A DNA stretch of 64,000 nt from Thermococcus sp. (GTDB lineage: Archaea; Methanobacteriota_B; Thermococci; Thermococcales; Thermococcaceae). Positions 51,364 through 61,567 of the stretch are shown one piece after another; the stretch's first letter is position 1, and every line of letters starts with the position of its first letter. Where the stretch lies: positions 24,084 to 88,083 of the forward strand of contig NZ_JALVUC010000010.1 of assembly GCF_027023865.1 (NCBI RefSeq). The letters run 5' to 3'. The notes under the pieces were generated by a model, which saw nothing but the letters and a program-made list of their open reading frames with translations, was not told the DNA's origin and made no database searches. The position numbers and the translations under genes were made by a program.

Positions 51364-54264
51364 TCACTCCACAAACACCGCCGGCTTCAGCGGCATTGCC
51401 TGTTTCTTCTTTCCTCCCCTGTCTTCTTCGGCGTTGATGATTATCTCCAGGCCGAGTTCCTTCTCCATGAAGTCCTTCGCCTCTCTGAGGGCCTTCTCCT
51501 CGTCGATGCGCTTCATGTCGAAGGCCCTCTCCTTGATAAGCCTCTGGATGAGCCTGCTTACCTCCTTGCCATGCTTCCTCATCTCGGGGTCCTTCATCAG
51601 TTCGCCCATAGCAGACTTGAAGTCCCTCTTCTCGGCCACGATCTCAACAACGCGCCACTTCCACTCCGGTGCAGTGTAGAGGTAGGCCCTCTTGGCGTCT
51701 TCGAGCTTAGCTACGTGGATAATCTCCTTGATGTCCTCGATGACGGACTGGACGAACTGCTCCTCCGCCTCGACGGTCTCGTTCCACCACTCCTCGACCG
51801 GCTCGGGCCACTTCGCCAGGCTGACGAAGCCCTCCCCGCCGAGCTTCTCCCAGAGTTCCTCACTGATGTGCGGTGTGAACGGCGCCATGAGCCTGACCCA
51901 GACCTCGGCGAGCTTTCTCAGGACATAGCGCTTCGTTTCGTCGTCCCTGCCCTCGGTTCTGCGCATGTACCAGCGCAGGTCGTTGAGCACCGTGTAGAAC
52001 GCCCACTGCACCGCCGTCCTCGTCCTGAACTCCTCGAGGGCCTTCGTCGCTCTCTCGATGGCCTTGTTCAGACGGTGAAGCATCCAGCGGTCTATGTCCT
52101 TCAGCTCGGTTTCTTTAGCCTCATAGGTTGAGAACTCGCTTATCAGCTCGTAGAAGCGCTCGACCTGCCTGCGGAGCTTTCCGACCTCCTTCCTGCGCCA
52201 GTCGAAGTCGCTGTCGTGCTCGGCCAACCCCATTATGTAGAGTCTCACCACATCGGCACCGTTCTCCTCGATAGCATCTATAAAGTTCAGCACGTTGCCC
52301 TTGCTCTTGCTCATCTTGGTGCCTTCCAGCGTTCCGAAGCCGTTTACCGCTATTCCCCTCGGCCAGTGCTCTTTCCTGAAGATGGCGGTGTGGTTGAAGA
52401 TGAAGAACGTCAGGTGGTTCGGGATGAGGTCTTTCGCCGAACAGCGCCAGTCGAGCGGGTACCAGTACTCGAACTCCTCCTTCATCTCATGGATGGTCTC
52501 CGCTGGAATCCCCGTCTTCTCGGCCAGTTCTTTCTCCTTTTCCTCGCTGAACTCCTCGCGGAAGATGTAGTCGAAGAAGTCCCTGTCGAGCTTCTCGGGG
52601 TCGAGCCTGCCCTCATTCCTAAGGCGGTTCATGTGCCTGCTTATCGTGTAGTAGACCATGTATATCGTTGAATCGCTCAGGCTCTCGATAACCCAGTCGG
52701 GGTCCCACGGGAGCGGGGTTCCCAGACCAACTTTCCTCGCGCAGGCCTTCTTGTCGAGCCAGTCGATTATCGCCTCGAACTGGGCGCGCCTGCTCTCAGG
52801 GTAGATGGTCATGTTCGCTAAAGCTTCCCTCGCCTTCTTCTTCCACTCGGGGTTGCCGTAGTCGATGAACCACTGGTCGTGGATTATCTTGATGACCGCC
52901 TGGTTGCCGAAGCGCGAGATGACCAGCTTCTCGGCGAACTCGTACATTATCTCCGCTATGCCCTTCTCCTGGAGCTCCTTCGCTATCAGATCCTTAGCCT
53001 CCTGGACGGGCTTGCCGGCGTAGGGCTCTATCTTGAAGACTCCTTTGTGGTACTCGGCCTTGTAGATGTTCTTGGTGGCTTCTTCGAGCTTCTCAACGTC
53101 CTTCTGGCTCTTCACGCCGAGCCTCTCTACCTCTTCAACCGCCGGGAAGTCCCCGTAGCCCTCCAGCTTGATCAGCGAGATGTAGCTTATCTCCTCCACA
53201 ACCCTCGGGTTTACCTCGTACTTGAGGAGTATCTCCGTCTCCTTCTTCAGGTCTTCCAGAGCGATGTGGTCGAAGGGCGCATGAGCCGGAACGCTCATAA
53301 CGACTCCAGTCGCGTTGTCAGGGTCAACGAACTCCGCCGGCAGGATTATGACCTCATCTCCGGTGACAGGGTTCTTGACGTATTTCCCAATAAGCCTCTC
53401 GCCCTTGAACTCCTCGATTACCTCAATCTCCTTGTCCTGGAAGGAGAGCTTGTAGGCGGCCTCCTTGCTGACTATCCAGGTCTCAACATTCTCGCCGCGC
53501 CTGACCTTCGCCTTAACGTATGTTGCCTCCGGGTTCAGCCACATGTTGGTGACGCCGTAAACCGTCTCGGGCCTGAGCGTCGCCGCTGGCATGTAGATTT
53601 CCTCGCCGTCTTCCTGGAGGATGAACTTGATTATAACGTAGTCCAGGATCTGGACGTCTTCACCCTCCATTATGTCGTGGTCTCCAAGGGCGGTTCCGAC
53701 GACTGGGTCCCAGCGGACGCGGTGGGCACCCTTGACGACCAATCCAAGGTCTTTGAGCGTCCAGAACTGCCACTCGATGAACTTGCTGAAGGGAGGGAAG
53801 AGACTTGTAGTGTGGAACTCGCGCGTCCAGTCAACGCCGAAACCGGCGCGTATGAAGGTCTCCTTCGCGGACTTCATGAAGTACTTGACTATCTCCCTAG
53901 GGTCCTCGAACTTCCAGAGTATCTCCTCGGGAACCTTGTAGACGTCGCGGTAGATGTGGATGGTCTTTGGGTCGCGCTGCTTTATGCGCTCCGCTATTCC
54001 AACTATCGGCGCGCCGGTGATGTGCCACGCCATTGGGAAGAGGACGTTGTAGCCCTGCATGCGCTTGAACCTAGCGATAACATCTGGAATCGTGTATGTT
54101 CTTGCATGCCCCACGTGAAGGTGACCGGAAAGGTATGGGAAAGCCACTGTTATGTAGAACTTCTTGTCCTTCGGTTTTGCGTTCCTGTCAGGTTCGAAAA
54201 TCTTCTCCTCAAGCCACCTCTTTTGCCACTTCTCCTCAATGGCCTTGAAGTTAAGTTCCGTCAT
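51364..54264 (-). CDS. leuS: Leucyl-tRNA synthetase
   Basis: A 966-residue class I synthetase of the archaeal/eukaryotic type. HIGH corresponds to HLHVGHART (near 49-57), KMSKS to TKMSKSKGN (near 655). The CP1 editing domain (about 165-450) includes [17 protein letters not shown], the signature of the editing site, and the C-terminal domains bind tRNA-Leu. The start [20 protein letters not shown] at 54264 fits relatives. It is preceded by about 180 non-coding bases. It attaches leucine to tRNA-Leu. Confidence 0.96.
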   Translation of the reverse strand: MTELNFKAIEEKWQKRWLEEKIFEPDRNAKPKDKKFYITVAFPYLSGHLHVGHARTYTIPDVIARFKRMQGYNVLFPMAWHITGAPIVGIAERIKQRDPKTIHIYRDVYKVPEEILWKFEDPREIVKYFMKSAKETFIRAGFGVDWTREFHTTSLFPPFSKFIEWQFWTLKDLGLVVKGAHRVRWDPVVGTALGDHDIMEGEDVQILDYVIIKFILQEDGEEIYMPAATLRPETVYGVTNMWLNPEATYVKAKVRRGENVETWIVSKEAAYKLSFQDKEIEVIEEFKGERLIGKYVKNPVTGDEVIILPAEFVDPDNATGVVMSVPAHAPFDHIALEDLKKETEILLKYEVNPRVVEEISYISLIKLEGYGDFPAVEEVERLGVKSQKDVEKLEEATKNIYKAEYHKGVFKIEPYAGKPVQEAKDLIAKELQEKGIAEIMYEFAEKLVISRFGNQAVIKIIHDQWFIDYGNPEWKKKAREALANMTIYPESRRAQFEAIIDWLDKKACARKVGLGTPLPWDPDWVIESLSDSTIYMVYYTISRHMNRLRNEGRLDPEKLDRDFFDYIFREEFSEEKEKELAEKTGIPAETIHEMKEEFEYWYPLDWRCSAKDLIPNHLTFFIFNHTAIFRKEHWPRGIAVNGFGTLEGTKMSKSKGNVLNFIDAIEENGADVVRLYIMGLAEHDSDFDWRRKEVGKLRRQVERFYELISEFSTYEAKETELKDIDRWMLHRLNKAIERATKALEEFRTRTAVQWAFYTVLNDLRWYMRRTEGRDDETKRYVLRKLAEVWVRLMAPFTPHISEELWEKLGGEGFVSLAKWPEPVEEWWNETVEAEEQFVQSVIEDIKEIIHVAKLEDAKRAYLYTAPEWKWRVVEIVAEKRDFKSAMGELMKDPEMRKHGKEVSRLIQRLIKERAFDMKRIDEEKALREAKDFMEKELGLEIIINAEEDRGGKKKQAMPLKPAVFVE

Positions 54265-54449
54265 GCCTAAAACCTCCTATGCCGTGATTTCCAGTCTTTA
54301 AAGAGAGATGAACTTTAAAAGAGTCGGACTCAGGAGTAGGGGGGTTATCGGTGAAATCAGACACCGCTGAGATTCCGACGGAGAAGACACTCCCCCCTCA
54401 TCGGCATCGGAACGGGTAACGGGGTTGGGTATTTAAGGTTTTTGCTCGC

Positions 54450-55526
54450 TTAGACTATGATAAGCTCCCTCTCCGCCCTCGTCAGCCTCTTCCCCCTTCC
54501 ATCTATAACAGCGATGTCATCTTCTATCCTCACGCCGCCGAGGCCGGGGACGTAGATGCCCGGCTCTATCGTGAAGGTCATGCCGTTTTCCAAGGTTACT
54601 TCGCCGTCGGGGCCGATGAACGGTTCCTCGTGGACATCCAGGCCAAGACCATGCCCGGTTCTATGGGTGAAGTACTCGCCGTAGCCGGCTTTTGCTATGG
54701 TTTCTCTTGCCGCTCCATCTATCTCCTTCGCCTTTGTCCCAACCCTAACTGTCTTGTAGGCCTCCTCTTGAGCTTCCTTTACGACCTTGTATATCTCGAC
54801 CAGTCTTTCGTTTGGCTTTCCTAAAGCAATGGTTCTCGTCATGTCAGAGCAGTAGCCTCTCCACTTTGCCCCGTAGTCGAGGATAACGAGGTCGCCCTTC
54901 CTCAGCCTTCTTTTCCCCGGGGCGTGGTGAGGATTAGCGGCGTTCTCTCCGCTCGCCACTATCGGCTCGAAGGATATCCCGTCGGAAAGCTCCCTTATCC
55001 TTAGCTCCATCTTCAGAGCCAGCTCGCTCTCGCGCATTCCGAGGAGCTCCCAGCCGAGGAGTTCTTCGAATACCCTGTCAACTACTTTGGCCGCGTGCTT
55101 CATTAGTTCTATCTCGTGTTCGTCCTTCCTCATGCGAAGCTCCCTTATTACTGAGCTGAGCGGGTAGAACTCAAAGTCCCTGTTGGAGATGCGCAGGATG
55201 TTGATGAGCCAGTCCGATCTCATTGTGTCTTCGACGAGCAGTTTTCCGGATGAAAGCTTGAATTCAGCTAGTATCCAGGCGAGCTTCTCGTAGGGGTTTT
55301 CGCCATCGCGCCAGAATGTGGCCGGAAAGTTCCCCACGACGTTCTTGTATAAGCCCGGCGCAAGGAGGCGGTAGCTCCCGTCAGAGCCTGTCACTAAGAG
55401 GGTCAATCTTTCCCCTGCTTCGTGTACCTGCAGTCCCGTGAGGTAGTACATGTTCGTCCCGGGGCTTATTAGAGCGCCGTCGAAACCGCGCCCCTTCATG
55501 AGGGAGATAAACCTTTCAAGGCGCAT
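54450..55526 (-). CDS. pepQ: Xaa-Pro dipeptidase (prolidase)
   Basis: A 358-residue metallopeptidase of family M24B. The N-terminal domain (1-125) is creatinase-like; the C-terminal pita-bread fold has ligands in VILDYGAKWRGYCSDMTRT (two Asp), HRTGHGLGLDVHEEP (His), and FTIEPGIYVPGLGGVRIEDD (two Glu). It splits dipeptides ending in proline. ATG 55526 follows ACGGTGAAACAC; the longer upstream frame overlaps the divergent rpl15e leader. Confidence 0.92.
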   Translation of the reverse strand: MRLERFISLMKGRGFDGALISPGTNMYYLTGLQVHEAGERLTLLVTGSDGSYRLLAPGLYKNVVGNFPATFWRDGENPYEKLAWILAEFKLSSGKLLVEDTMRSDWLINILRISNRDFEFYPLSSVIRELRMRKDEHEIELMKHAAKVVDRVFEELLGWELLGMRESELALKMELRIRELSDGISFEPIVASGENAANPHHAPGKRRLRKGDLVILDYGAKWRGYCSDMTRTIALGKPNERLVEIYKVVKEAQEEAYKTVRVGTKAKEIDGAARETIAKAGYGEYFTHRTGHGLGLDVHEEPFIGPDGEVTLENGMTFTIEPGIYVPGLGGVRIEDDIAVIDGRGKRLTRAERELIIV

Positions 55527-55653
55527 GTGTTTCACCGTACTCCCATATCCCGCAACCCTTAAAAACTCAACCTCTAACTCGGCTCGACTGGCGGGGTCAA
55601 CCCGCGGGATGTTCCCGTAAGGGAGAACCACAAGCACGGAAGGGGTGAACGAG

Positions 55654-56238
55654 ATGAGTATGTACAAGTACATTAGGGAAGCCTGGAAAAGCCCGAAGAA
55701 GAGCTACGTTGGAGACCTTCTCAAGGTCAGGATGATAAAATGGAGGAGAGATCCGGTCGTCGTCCGCGCCGAGAGGCCGACCCGACTTGACCGCGCTAGG
55801 AGCCTCGGCTACCAGGCCAAGCAGGGTTATGTAATAGTTCGTGTCCGCGTGAGAAAGGGCGGAAGGAAGAGACCTAGGTGGAAGGGCGCGAGGAAGCCGA
55901 GCAAGATGGGTATGGTTAAGTACTCGCCAAAGAAGAGCCTTCAGTGGATAGCCGAGGAGAAGGCCGCCCGCAAGTACCCGAACCTTGAGGTTCTCAACAG
56001 CTACTGGGTCGGAGAGGACGGTATGTACAGGTGGTTCGAGGTCATTCTTGTTGATCCGCACCACCCGACCATCAAGGCGGACCCGAAGATCAACTGGATA
56101 GCTGGCAGGGCACACAAGGGGAGGGTATTTAGAGGCCTCACCTCAGCTGGAAGGAAGAGCCGCGGCCTGAGGAACAAGGGCAAAGGAGCAGAGAAGATCA
56201 GGCCTAGCATAAGGGCCAACAAGGGCAGGGGCAAGTGA
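55654..56238 (+). CDS. rpl15e: Large-subunit ribosomal protein eL15
   Basis: A 194-residue, very basic ribosomal protein. It begins [16 protein letters not shown] and has [60 protein letters not shown] and ends [23 protein letters not shown] 55654 follows AAGGGGTGAACGAG. It heads an operon with the RNA-binding protein and Rpp30 genes. Confidence 0.95.
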   Translation: MSMYKYIREAWKSPKKSYVGDLLKVRMIKWRRDPVVVRAERPTRLDRARSLGYQAKQGYVIVRVRVRKGGRKRPRWKGARKPSKMGMVKYSPKKSLQWIAEEKAARKYPNLEVLNSYWVGEDGMYRWFEVILVDPHHPTIKADPKINWIAGRAHKGRVFRGLTSAGRKSRGLRNKGKGAEKIRPSIRANKGRGK

Positions 56239-56354
56239 AGCCCCTCGATCTTCTCCTATTCTAACACACTGCCTGTGCTTTTGATATGGATTTCTGCCAG
56301 ATTCTCGAGGATTACCTTTTAAAATCACCTTCCCAATTCACTCCGGTGAGAAAG

Positions 56355-56810
56355 ATGGCAAAGCTGGGGGCACACTACGTCAGGCTTACCACGTTCATCC
56401 AAGCCACTGAAGATGAGGACAAGGTTCTCGAAGCAATAGCAACGTTCATCCCCGAGGAGATCGATGATGAGGATACAATTTTTAACATCGACGAGACGAG
56501 GGGATTCTTCGGCAATCCAATTAAGGTTGTCAACGTTGAGATAAAGAGGAGCAAAGCCGTGAGGCAGTTCATCAACTACTTCAAGGAACTCCTGAGCGAG
56601 GAGGATAGGAACTACCTTCTGAAACACCTCGACGAGAAGGTCGACGAGGAGGGGACCTTCTATGTCCGCTTCAACAAGCAGAAGGCGCATCTCGGCGACG
56701 TTGAGATAGATGAGGGGCCGGACGTGATCCAGGTCAGAATAAAGGTCAAGGCCTTCCCTATGAGGAAGGAGGCCGTTGTCAAAGCGGTTAAGGAGTGGCT
56801 GGAGGAATGA
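56355..56810 (+). CDS. Predicted RNA-binding protein encoded with Rpp30
   Basis: A 151-residue protein of COG1325, described as an exosome-linked RNA-binding protein by genome context. It is mixed alpha/beta: LGAHYVRLTTFIQATEDEDK, FGNPIKVVNVEIKRSKAVRQ, YVRFNKQKAHLGDVEIDEGP. The family is found next to the RNase P subunit Rpp30 gene, as here, with which it overlaps by four bases. ATG 56355 follows CCGGTGAGAAAG. An actual role in RNase P or exosome function is not shown by sequence. Confidence 0.88.
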   Translation: MAKLGAHYVRLTTFIQATEDEDKVLEAIATFIPEEIDDEDTIFNIDETRGFFGNPIKVVNVEIKRSKAVRQFINYFKELLSEEDRNYLLKHLDEKVDEEGTFYVRFNKQKAHLGDVEIDEGPDVIQVRIKVKAFPMRKEAVVKAVKEWLEE

Positions 56811-57493
56811 GCACGGGGCTTGAAATGCCTAAAGCAGAAGGGGTCTCTTTCTCACGCGATTACTTCATCGAGATGGATGTGAGAAGTGAGGAGGCCTATG
56901 AACTGGCTAAGGAGTGGTTTGACGAGGTTGTCTTCACCAAAAAACTCGTCCTTGAGAGGTCGCCTGACTGGGATGCTCTTAAGGAACAAATAAATGCCCT
57001 CCGCGAGACCTACGGGAAAGTCGCCCTCCTAATAGCCACAAAGAAGCCGAGTCTCATAAGGGAGGTTAAGAACCGCGGTCTTAAAGCTCTGATTTACGTC
57101 CAGGGTGGCGACATGAGGGTTAACCGCGCCTCGCTTGAGGCGGGTGTTGACGCCCTGATAAGCCCATGGTTTGGGAGGAAAGATCCCGGCTTCGACCACA
57201 TCTTAGCGGGAATAGCCGCGAGGAGGAATGTTGCGGTGGGCTTTTCCCTTTCTCCTCTCCTGGGGGCAAACCCCTACAAGAGGGTTCAGCTCCTCCGCTT
57301 CATGACCAAAACCTGGCAGCTTGTGAAGAAGTACAAGGTTCCACGTTTTATAACGAGTTCCGCTGAGAACAAGTGGGAGGTTCGCTCTCATAGGGATCTG
57401 ATGAGCCTCGGGATAAACCTGGGGATGGAGCTATCAGAGGCAAGGGCAAGTTTGAACTTCCACCCGAGGGGGATTCTAGGAAGGCTGGAGTGA
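56807..57493 (+). CDS. rnp3: RNase P protein subunit Rpp30
   Basis: A 228-residue TIM-barrel-like protein of archaeal/eukaryotic RNase P, which matures tRNA 5' ends. Recognisable parts are FIEMDVRSEEAYELAKEWFD, VALLIATKKPSLIREVKNRG, ALIYVQGGDMRVNRASLEAG, VDALISPW and KYKVPRFITSSAENKWEVRS. It overlaps the upstream gene by four bases (ATGA). A GGAGGA site sits directly before the start. The end is 14 bases from the convergent trpB2. Confidence 0.93.
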   Translation: MSTGLEMPKAEGVSFSRDYFIEMDVRSEEAYELAKEWFDEVVFTKKLVLERSPDWDALKEQINALRETYGKVALLIATKKPSLIREVKNRGLKALIYVQGGDMRVNRASLEAGVDALISPWFGRKDPGFDHILAGIAARRNVAVGFSLSPLLGANPYKRVQLLRFMTKTWQLVKKYKVPRFITSSAENKWEVRSHRDLMSLGINLGMELSEARASLNFHPRGILGRLE

Positions 57494-57507
57494 GGGAAAA
57501 GTAAAGC

Positions 57508-58833
57508 TCACTCCTCTAAGGCAGGGAAGTAGTCCGGCTCGTAGTCCTCCAGCTTGCCATTTAAGTAGTCCTCGTAGCCGCCCAAGTCGAGGAGGCCGTG
57601 CCCGCTGAGGTTGAAGAGTATGGTCTCTTCCTTTCCTTCCTCCTTTGCCTTCAGTGCCCTGTCTATCGCCCCCTTTATCGCGTGAGCGCTCTCCGGGGCC
57701 GGGATTATTCCTTCCGTCTTGGCGAACAGCTCCGCCGCTTGGAAGACCTCATTCTGGTGGTAGGCGACAGGCTTTACGATTCCGTGGTTTATGAGGACGC
57801 TGAGCGTTGGGGCAAGGCCGTGGTAGCGCAGTCCGCCAGCGTGGATTGGCGGGACGTAGTAGGTGTGGCCGAGGGTGTGCATCCTCATCTTCGGGGTGTA
57901 GCCGCCCGAATCGCCGAAGTCGTACTTGTAAACGCCCCTCGTCATGCTCGGGGCCGCTTTCGGCTCGACCGCTATGAACTCGTACTCGACTTTGCCGTCG
58001 AGGACATCCTTCACGAATGGATATGCCAAACCGGCAAAGTTGCTACCACCACCTACACAGCCGATTATAACGTCCGGCTTCTCGAACTCCCGCATCTGTT
58101 CCTTCGCCTCCAATCCTATGACCGTCTGGTGCATTAGCACGTGATTGAGGACGCTTCCGAGGGCGTAGCGGGCCTTCTCGTCCATTAAAACGTCCTCTAT
58201 AGCTTCACTTATCGCTACACCAAGTCCTCCTGGGTGATTCGGATCTTCGGTGAGGAACTTCCGTCCTATCCCTGTCCTGTCGTTCGGGCTCGGATAGATT
58301 TCAGCGCCGTATAGGCGTATTATCGTCTTCCTGTAGGGCTTCTGCTGGTAGCTGGCGCGTGCCATGTAAACGCGGATCTTCAGGCCGAGAAGTGCCCCCG
58401 CGAGGCTTAAAGCCGTTCCCCACTGGCCGGCGCCGGTCTCGGTGACGAGCCTCTCAACGCCCTGCTGCTTTGCGTAGTACGCCTGAGCGAGGGCCGTGTT
58501 TATTTTGTGGCTCCCGGTTACCGTTGCGCCCTCGTACTTGAAGTATATCTTCGCCGGCGTTCCAAGGGTCTTTTCGAGGTTGGTCGCCCTGAAGAGTGGC
58601 GTCGGCCTTCCGATCTTGGCGTAAAGCTTGCGAACCTCCTTTGGGATATCAATGTATCTTTCCGTGCTTATTTCCTGCTTCACAAGCTCGCCCGCGAAAA
58701 TCCTCAGGAGCTTCTCAGGCTCCATCGGTTCGTCCGTCTCCGGATCGAGCGGCGGCGCCAACGGCTCCGGAAGGTTCGGCAGGATGTTGTACCACTTCTT
58801 TGGTATCTTCGAATCGGGAAGAACGGCTTTCAT
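57508..58833 (-). CDS. trpB2: Tryptophan synthase beta-like protein TrpB2
   Basis: A 441-residue PLP enzyme of the TrpB2 class. It makes tryptophan from indole and serine, without a TrpA partner next door. The PLP lysine is in [20 protein letters not shown] (near 110), the phosphate loop is [11 protein letters not shown], and [15 protein letters not shown] is the active-site loop. The N-terminal extension ([35 protein letters not shown]) distinguishes TrpB2 from TrpB1. It stands alone, which suggests indole salvage or serine deaminase use rather than the trp operon (inference). Confidence 0.92.
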   Translation of the reverse strand: MKAVLPDSKIPKKWYNILPNLPEPLAPPLDPETDEPMEPEKLLRIFAGELVKQEISTERYIDIPKEVRKLYAKIGRPTPLFRATNLEKTLGTPAKIYFKYEGATVTGSHKINTALAQAYYAKQQGVERLVTETGAGQWGTALSLAGALLGLKIRVYMARASYQQKPYRKTIIRLYGAEIYPSPNDRTGIGRKFLTEDPNHPGGLGVAISEAIEDVLMDEKARYALGSVLNHVLMHQTVIGLEAKEQMREFEKPDVIIGCVGGGSNFAGLAYPFVKDVLDGKVEYEFIAVEPKAAPSMTRGVYKYDFGDSGGYTPKMRMHTLGHTYYVPPIHAGGLRYHGLAPTLSVLINHGIVKPVAYHQNEVFQAAELFAKTEGIIPAPESAHAIKGAIDRALKAKEEGKEETILFNLSGHGLLDLGGYEDYLNGKLEDYEPDYFPALEE

Positions 58834-59185
58834 TCCAGCACCTCCTTTTCAATCGAGTTTGCACTAACGGTTTTAGAAAATCCCAAAAGCGAGGGAATAA
58901 TGAGCGTGAGAACTAAGCCGGAGTGTTCATGAGGAAGAACGGTGCGACCAAAAACAGTCCCCCCTGTTCAGCTCAGTGCCAAAAGCAATCCCGCCCTAAA
59001 ATCAATGGACTAAACCTCTTCTCAGGGGTATCATCAGGATAACCAAAAACACTCACTCCTGTCAGTCATGGGGCATCGAAGAACCGATGTGGTGGAGGTT
59101 TAATAGTCTTTCCCAGGGATAATTGTCGAACTGCCGGCTATGTTCGGAACACCGGCCTCTGATTGTCAAAATGTCAAAGAAAAAA
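58834..59185. other. 352-base intergenic region
   Basis: It separates two minus-strand genes. The part next to trpB2 includes its ribosome site (GGAGGTGCTGG on the minus strand). TTTAATAGTC near 59100 may be a promoter-like box. No convincing gene, tRNA or box C/D RNA was found. Confidence 0.4.
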
Positions 59186-60013
59186 TCAATGGGAGGTTGA
59201 GTTCCCGGGTTCTTCCACTCCGCTTCCTCTTTTGATTATTTCTGCCGCTGTATTGACGTCATTCGGCGCTCCTTTGAGGACGATGAGGTTGCAGTACTGC
59301 ACCCCATAGTCCTTTAGTATCTTAACGGACCCGTCTTTTCTCTCGATCTGGTACGTTGCGTATTCCGCCTGCGCCCTGTTTGTGTAGGTGAGGATTAAGA
59401 CTTCCACCCCTTTTCCGATGTTCACCCTGAAGGAGAACTTCCCGAGGTACCAGTTGGGCATCGGTCCCTTCCAGTTAGCTGGCCCTATACTAACGTTGGT
59501 TGCCATGAATATGCCCCCAAGTTTGAGTCCCATTGTCTTTGCCTCGCTTTCGGGCGACGGCGCGCTTATCGGGCTGGCGTTCGAGGGATCCTGACAGAGC
59601 CAGTCCTTCCCGGCCTTCTTCATAACCTGGAGATATCTCCCCCTTATGGCCAGGAACCTGCTTCCATCGTAGGCGATGTAGTAGGTTTTGTTGTGAACCC
59701 CGCTGTTCCAGATGCTCCACTGACACTTCGTACTGCTCCAGTTGCCCATCATCATGGAGTAGCCGAGGTCAATGAGCTGACCTTCGAAGTCCCCGTAGAA
59801 CTCGGCTGCGTCCTTAAGGGTTGCATTGGCCACCTGAAGGTCTCCTTTTCCCATCCACGTCAGGTTTTCGCTGAGAGGAGGATCGATCAGCCCCCACAAC
59901 GCTGGCTTCTTGGGTGCTTTGGGTCTTTCCATCCAGTACCAGCCTGTTGCGAGGGACGCGATTAGAATTGCGACTAATATTCCAGCCGTCAGCCTCCTCC
60001 TCAATTCCACCAC
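59186..60013 (-). CDS. Membrane-anchored extracytoplasmic protein, unknown
   Basis: A 275-residue protein. An N-terminal hydrophobic segment after two to three arginines (LRRRLTAGILVAILIASLAT, residues 4-24) anchors or exports it. The rest is soluble and outside, with Trp-, Asn- and Thr-rich segments (WSSTKCQWSIWNSGVHNKTY) and a few possible glycosylation sites (NATL, NKTY, NVSI, NSTS). I do not recognise the family. It has no operon partner; the next gene upstream (DUF389) is divergent. Confidence 0.7.
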   Translation of the reverse strand: MVELRRRLTAGILVAILIASLATGWYWMERPKAPKKPALWGLIDPPLSENLTWMGKGDLQVANATLKDAAEFYGDFEGQLIDLGYSMMMGNWSSTKCQWSIWNSGVHNKTYYIAYDGSRFLAIRGRYLQVMKKAGKDWLCQDPSNASPISAPSPESEAKTMGLKLGGIFMATNVSIGPANWKGPMPNWYLGKFSFRVNIGKGVEVLILTYTNRAQAEYATYQIERKDGSVKILKDYGVQYCNLIVLKGAPNDVNTAAEIIKRGSGVEEPGNSTSH

Positions 60014-60089
60014 CCGTAACGGCTAACTCCCAGGAGGTTTATATGTCTCACCCCCGGAAGGGTTATTAGTACAGTCACCTAGCCTTTCT

Positions 60090-61087
60090 ATGCTCCGTTT
60101 AGAGGTCAACTGCGGCGTTGATGAAGGTGATACGATTGGGAAAGTCCTGGAGAGATGGGGCGTTCAGTTCTACTCCGAGGAAATAATTGGTAATGGAAAG
60201 TCCGTTCTCCGCTTTACGGCTCTTGTCCCGGACTTCGTTATAAACGACCTTGCGGATGAGCTTATGAAGGTGATAGACCTCAGGAAAGGTCACTCCTCCG
60301 TTGTGTGGTTCCCGGTTAGCGGCAAGTCCGTGAAGTACTCTAGCTCCGCCAAGTCCCTGGCCAAGTACAGACGCCGCTGGAGCGCCGCCGACGTTGAGGG
60401 CCTGATAGAGCATGCAAACTCCTCCACTGAGATTGACCCAATTCAACTCACCTTCGGGGCCATTGCGTCGATCATAGCGCTCTTCGGCCTGATTACAAAC
60501 AGCGTGGTCATGATAATCTCCACGATGCTTCTCTCCCCAATATTGGGGCCTCTCTACGGCTTTTCCCTCAACGTGGTTATGGGCAGGGGTAAGGGCGCCC
60601 TTAACGCGGTTTTCTCAATTCTTAAGCTCCTAGGGGTTATCCTCCTCTCGGCTACACTCACCGCCCTTCTTCTCAAGGCCGCCGGAACCATGCCTGGGCC
60701 GACCCATGAGATACTGCCCCGCGGCCACTCCGGCATCGTCTACATCCTCATCGCCATCGTCCTCGGCTACGCGGGCATAGTGGCAATAGTGAGTAGAATC
60801 CCCGAGATACTGGCCGGCGTTTCGATAGCGGCCGCCCTCGTTCCCCCAACGGCGGTCGTTGGGATCTCTCTCGTGATGGGTTGGTGGCGGTTCTTAGGGG
60901 TTCGCTGATGCTCACCGTTGAGAACGTTCTCGGCCTGCTGAGCGACTCCCTAATAGGGCTTTACATCCTCAACGTCTCCCCAAGGAGCTACTATGAGAAA
61001 CGGATGGCTAAGCTCTACACGCGGAGAACGTTCGCCCTGCTTGTGCTGATGCTCACTACCATCGTCCTCTTGGAGTTTATCCCCTAA
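60090..61087 (+). pseudogene. DUF389 (TIGR00341) membrane protein, one frameshift
   Basis: The N-terminal about 80 residues form a cytosolic ferredoxin-like domain. Membrane helices follow (LTFGAIASIIALFGLITNSV, VMIISTMLLSPILGPLYGF, LGVILLSATLTALLL, GYAGIVAIVSRIPEILAGVS). The conserved AAALVPPTAVVGISLVMGWW is followed by a break near 60896. One extra G in a run of four would restore FLGGSLMLTVENVLGLLSDS and the last helices to 61087. The repaired length, about 332 residues, is normal. The family is of unknown function; the break may be an error. Confidence 0.8.
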
Positions 61088-61530
61088 GCAAGTTCCGTCT
61101 GCTCGTAGGGGTCCCTTCCCTTCCGGTGCTTCATCAAGAGGTCATAGAAGAACTCCTTGAGCGAAGGCCCCATCTCGTCGTCGAGCAGAACGTCGGCCTT
61201 TCCCCCGTAAGATTTCTCTGCCATTGTGATGAGCGTCGCAATGGCTGGAGTCAACCCGCTCAGGAGTATGTTCACCATCTCGGGCAGCGCCTCCTCCTCG
61301 ACCTCCTCATCGGCCTCCAGTCCGAGGTAGACCACGAAACCCCTCATCTGCACAGCTAAGGCAAAATCGCTCTCGCCCAGCTCGAAGAATGAAAAGTTGT
61401 AGGTTTTTGAGCCTGCCCTTGCGAGCAAAATTCCGCGTATCGATACTGTAACGGGTTCGCCGTCTATCTCAAAAACGAGATCCTTCGCGAGTTCCCTCTG
61501 TGCTATCGCGTAAAGCTCCTCTAGGGACAT
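61084..61530 (-). CDS. Conserved hypothetical protein
   Basis: A 148-residue soluble, acidic protein: a helix MSLEELYAIAQRELAKDLVF, a beta meander (EIDGEPVTVSIRGILLARAG, FSFFELGESDFALAVQMRGF), an acidic patch (DEEVEEEALPEM) and C-terminal helices. Function is not known to me. ATG 61530 is chosen since the longer frame upstream runs into the neighbouring rqcH end. The gene overlaps the DUF389 stop by four bases on the other strand and may be co-transcribed with rqcH. Confidence 0.7.
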   Translation of the reverse strand: MSLEELYAIAQRELAKDLVFEIDGEPVTVSIRGILLARAGSKTYNFSFFELGESDFALAVQMRGFVVYLGLEADEEVEEEALPEMVNILLSGLTPAIATLITMAEKSYGGKADVLLDDEMGPSLKEFFYDLLMKHRKGRDPYEQTELA

Positions 61531-61567
61531 GATGGGCACTAGGGGGAGAGAAATAAAAGGGTTTGGG

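Noticed and set aside
52879..54270. Open frame of about 463 codons on the plus strand
   Set aside because: It is antisense to leucyl-tRNA synthetase; no ribosome site or domain, and the sense gene is intact.
58834..59185. Box C/D guide RNA in the gap after trpB2
   Set aside because: No correctly spaced C (RTGATGA) and D (CTGA) boxes with internal C'/D' pair were found on either strand.
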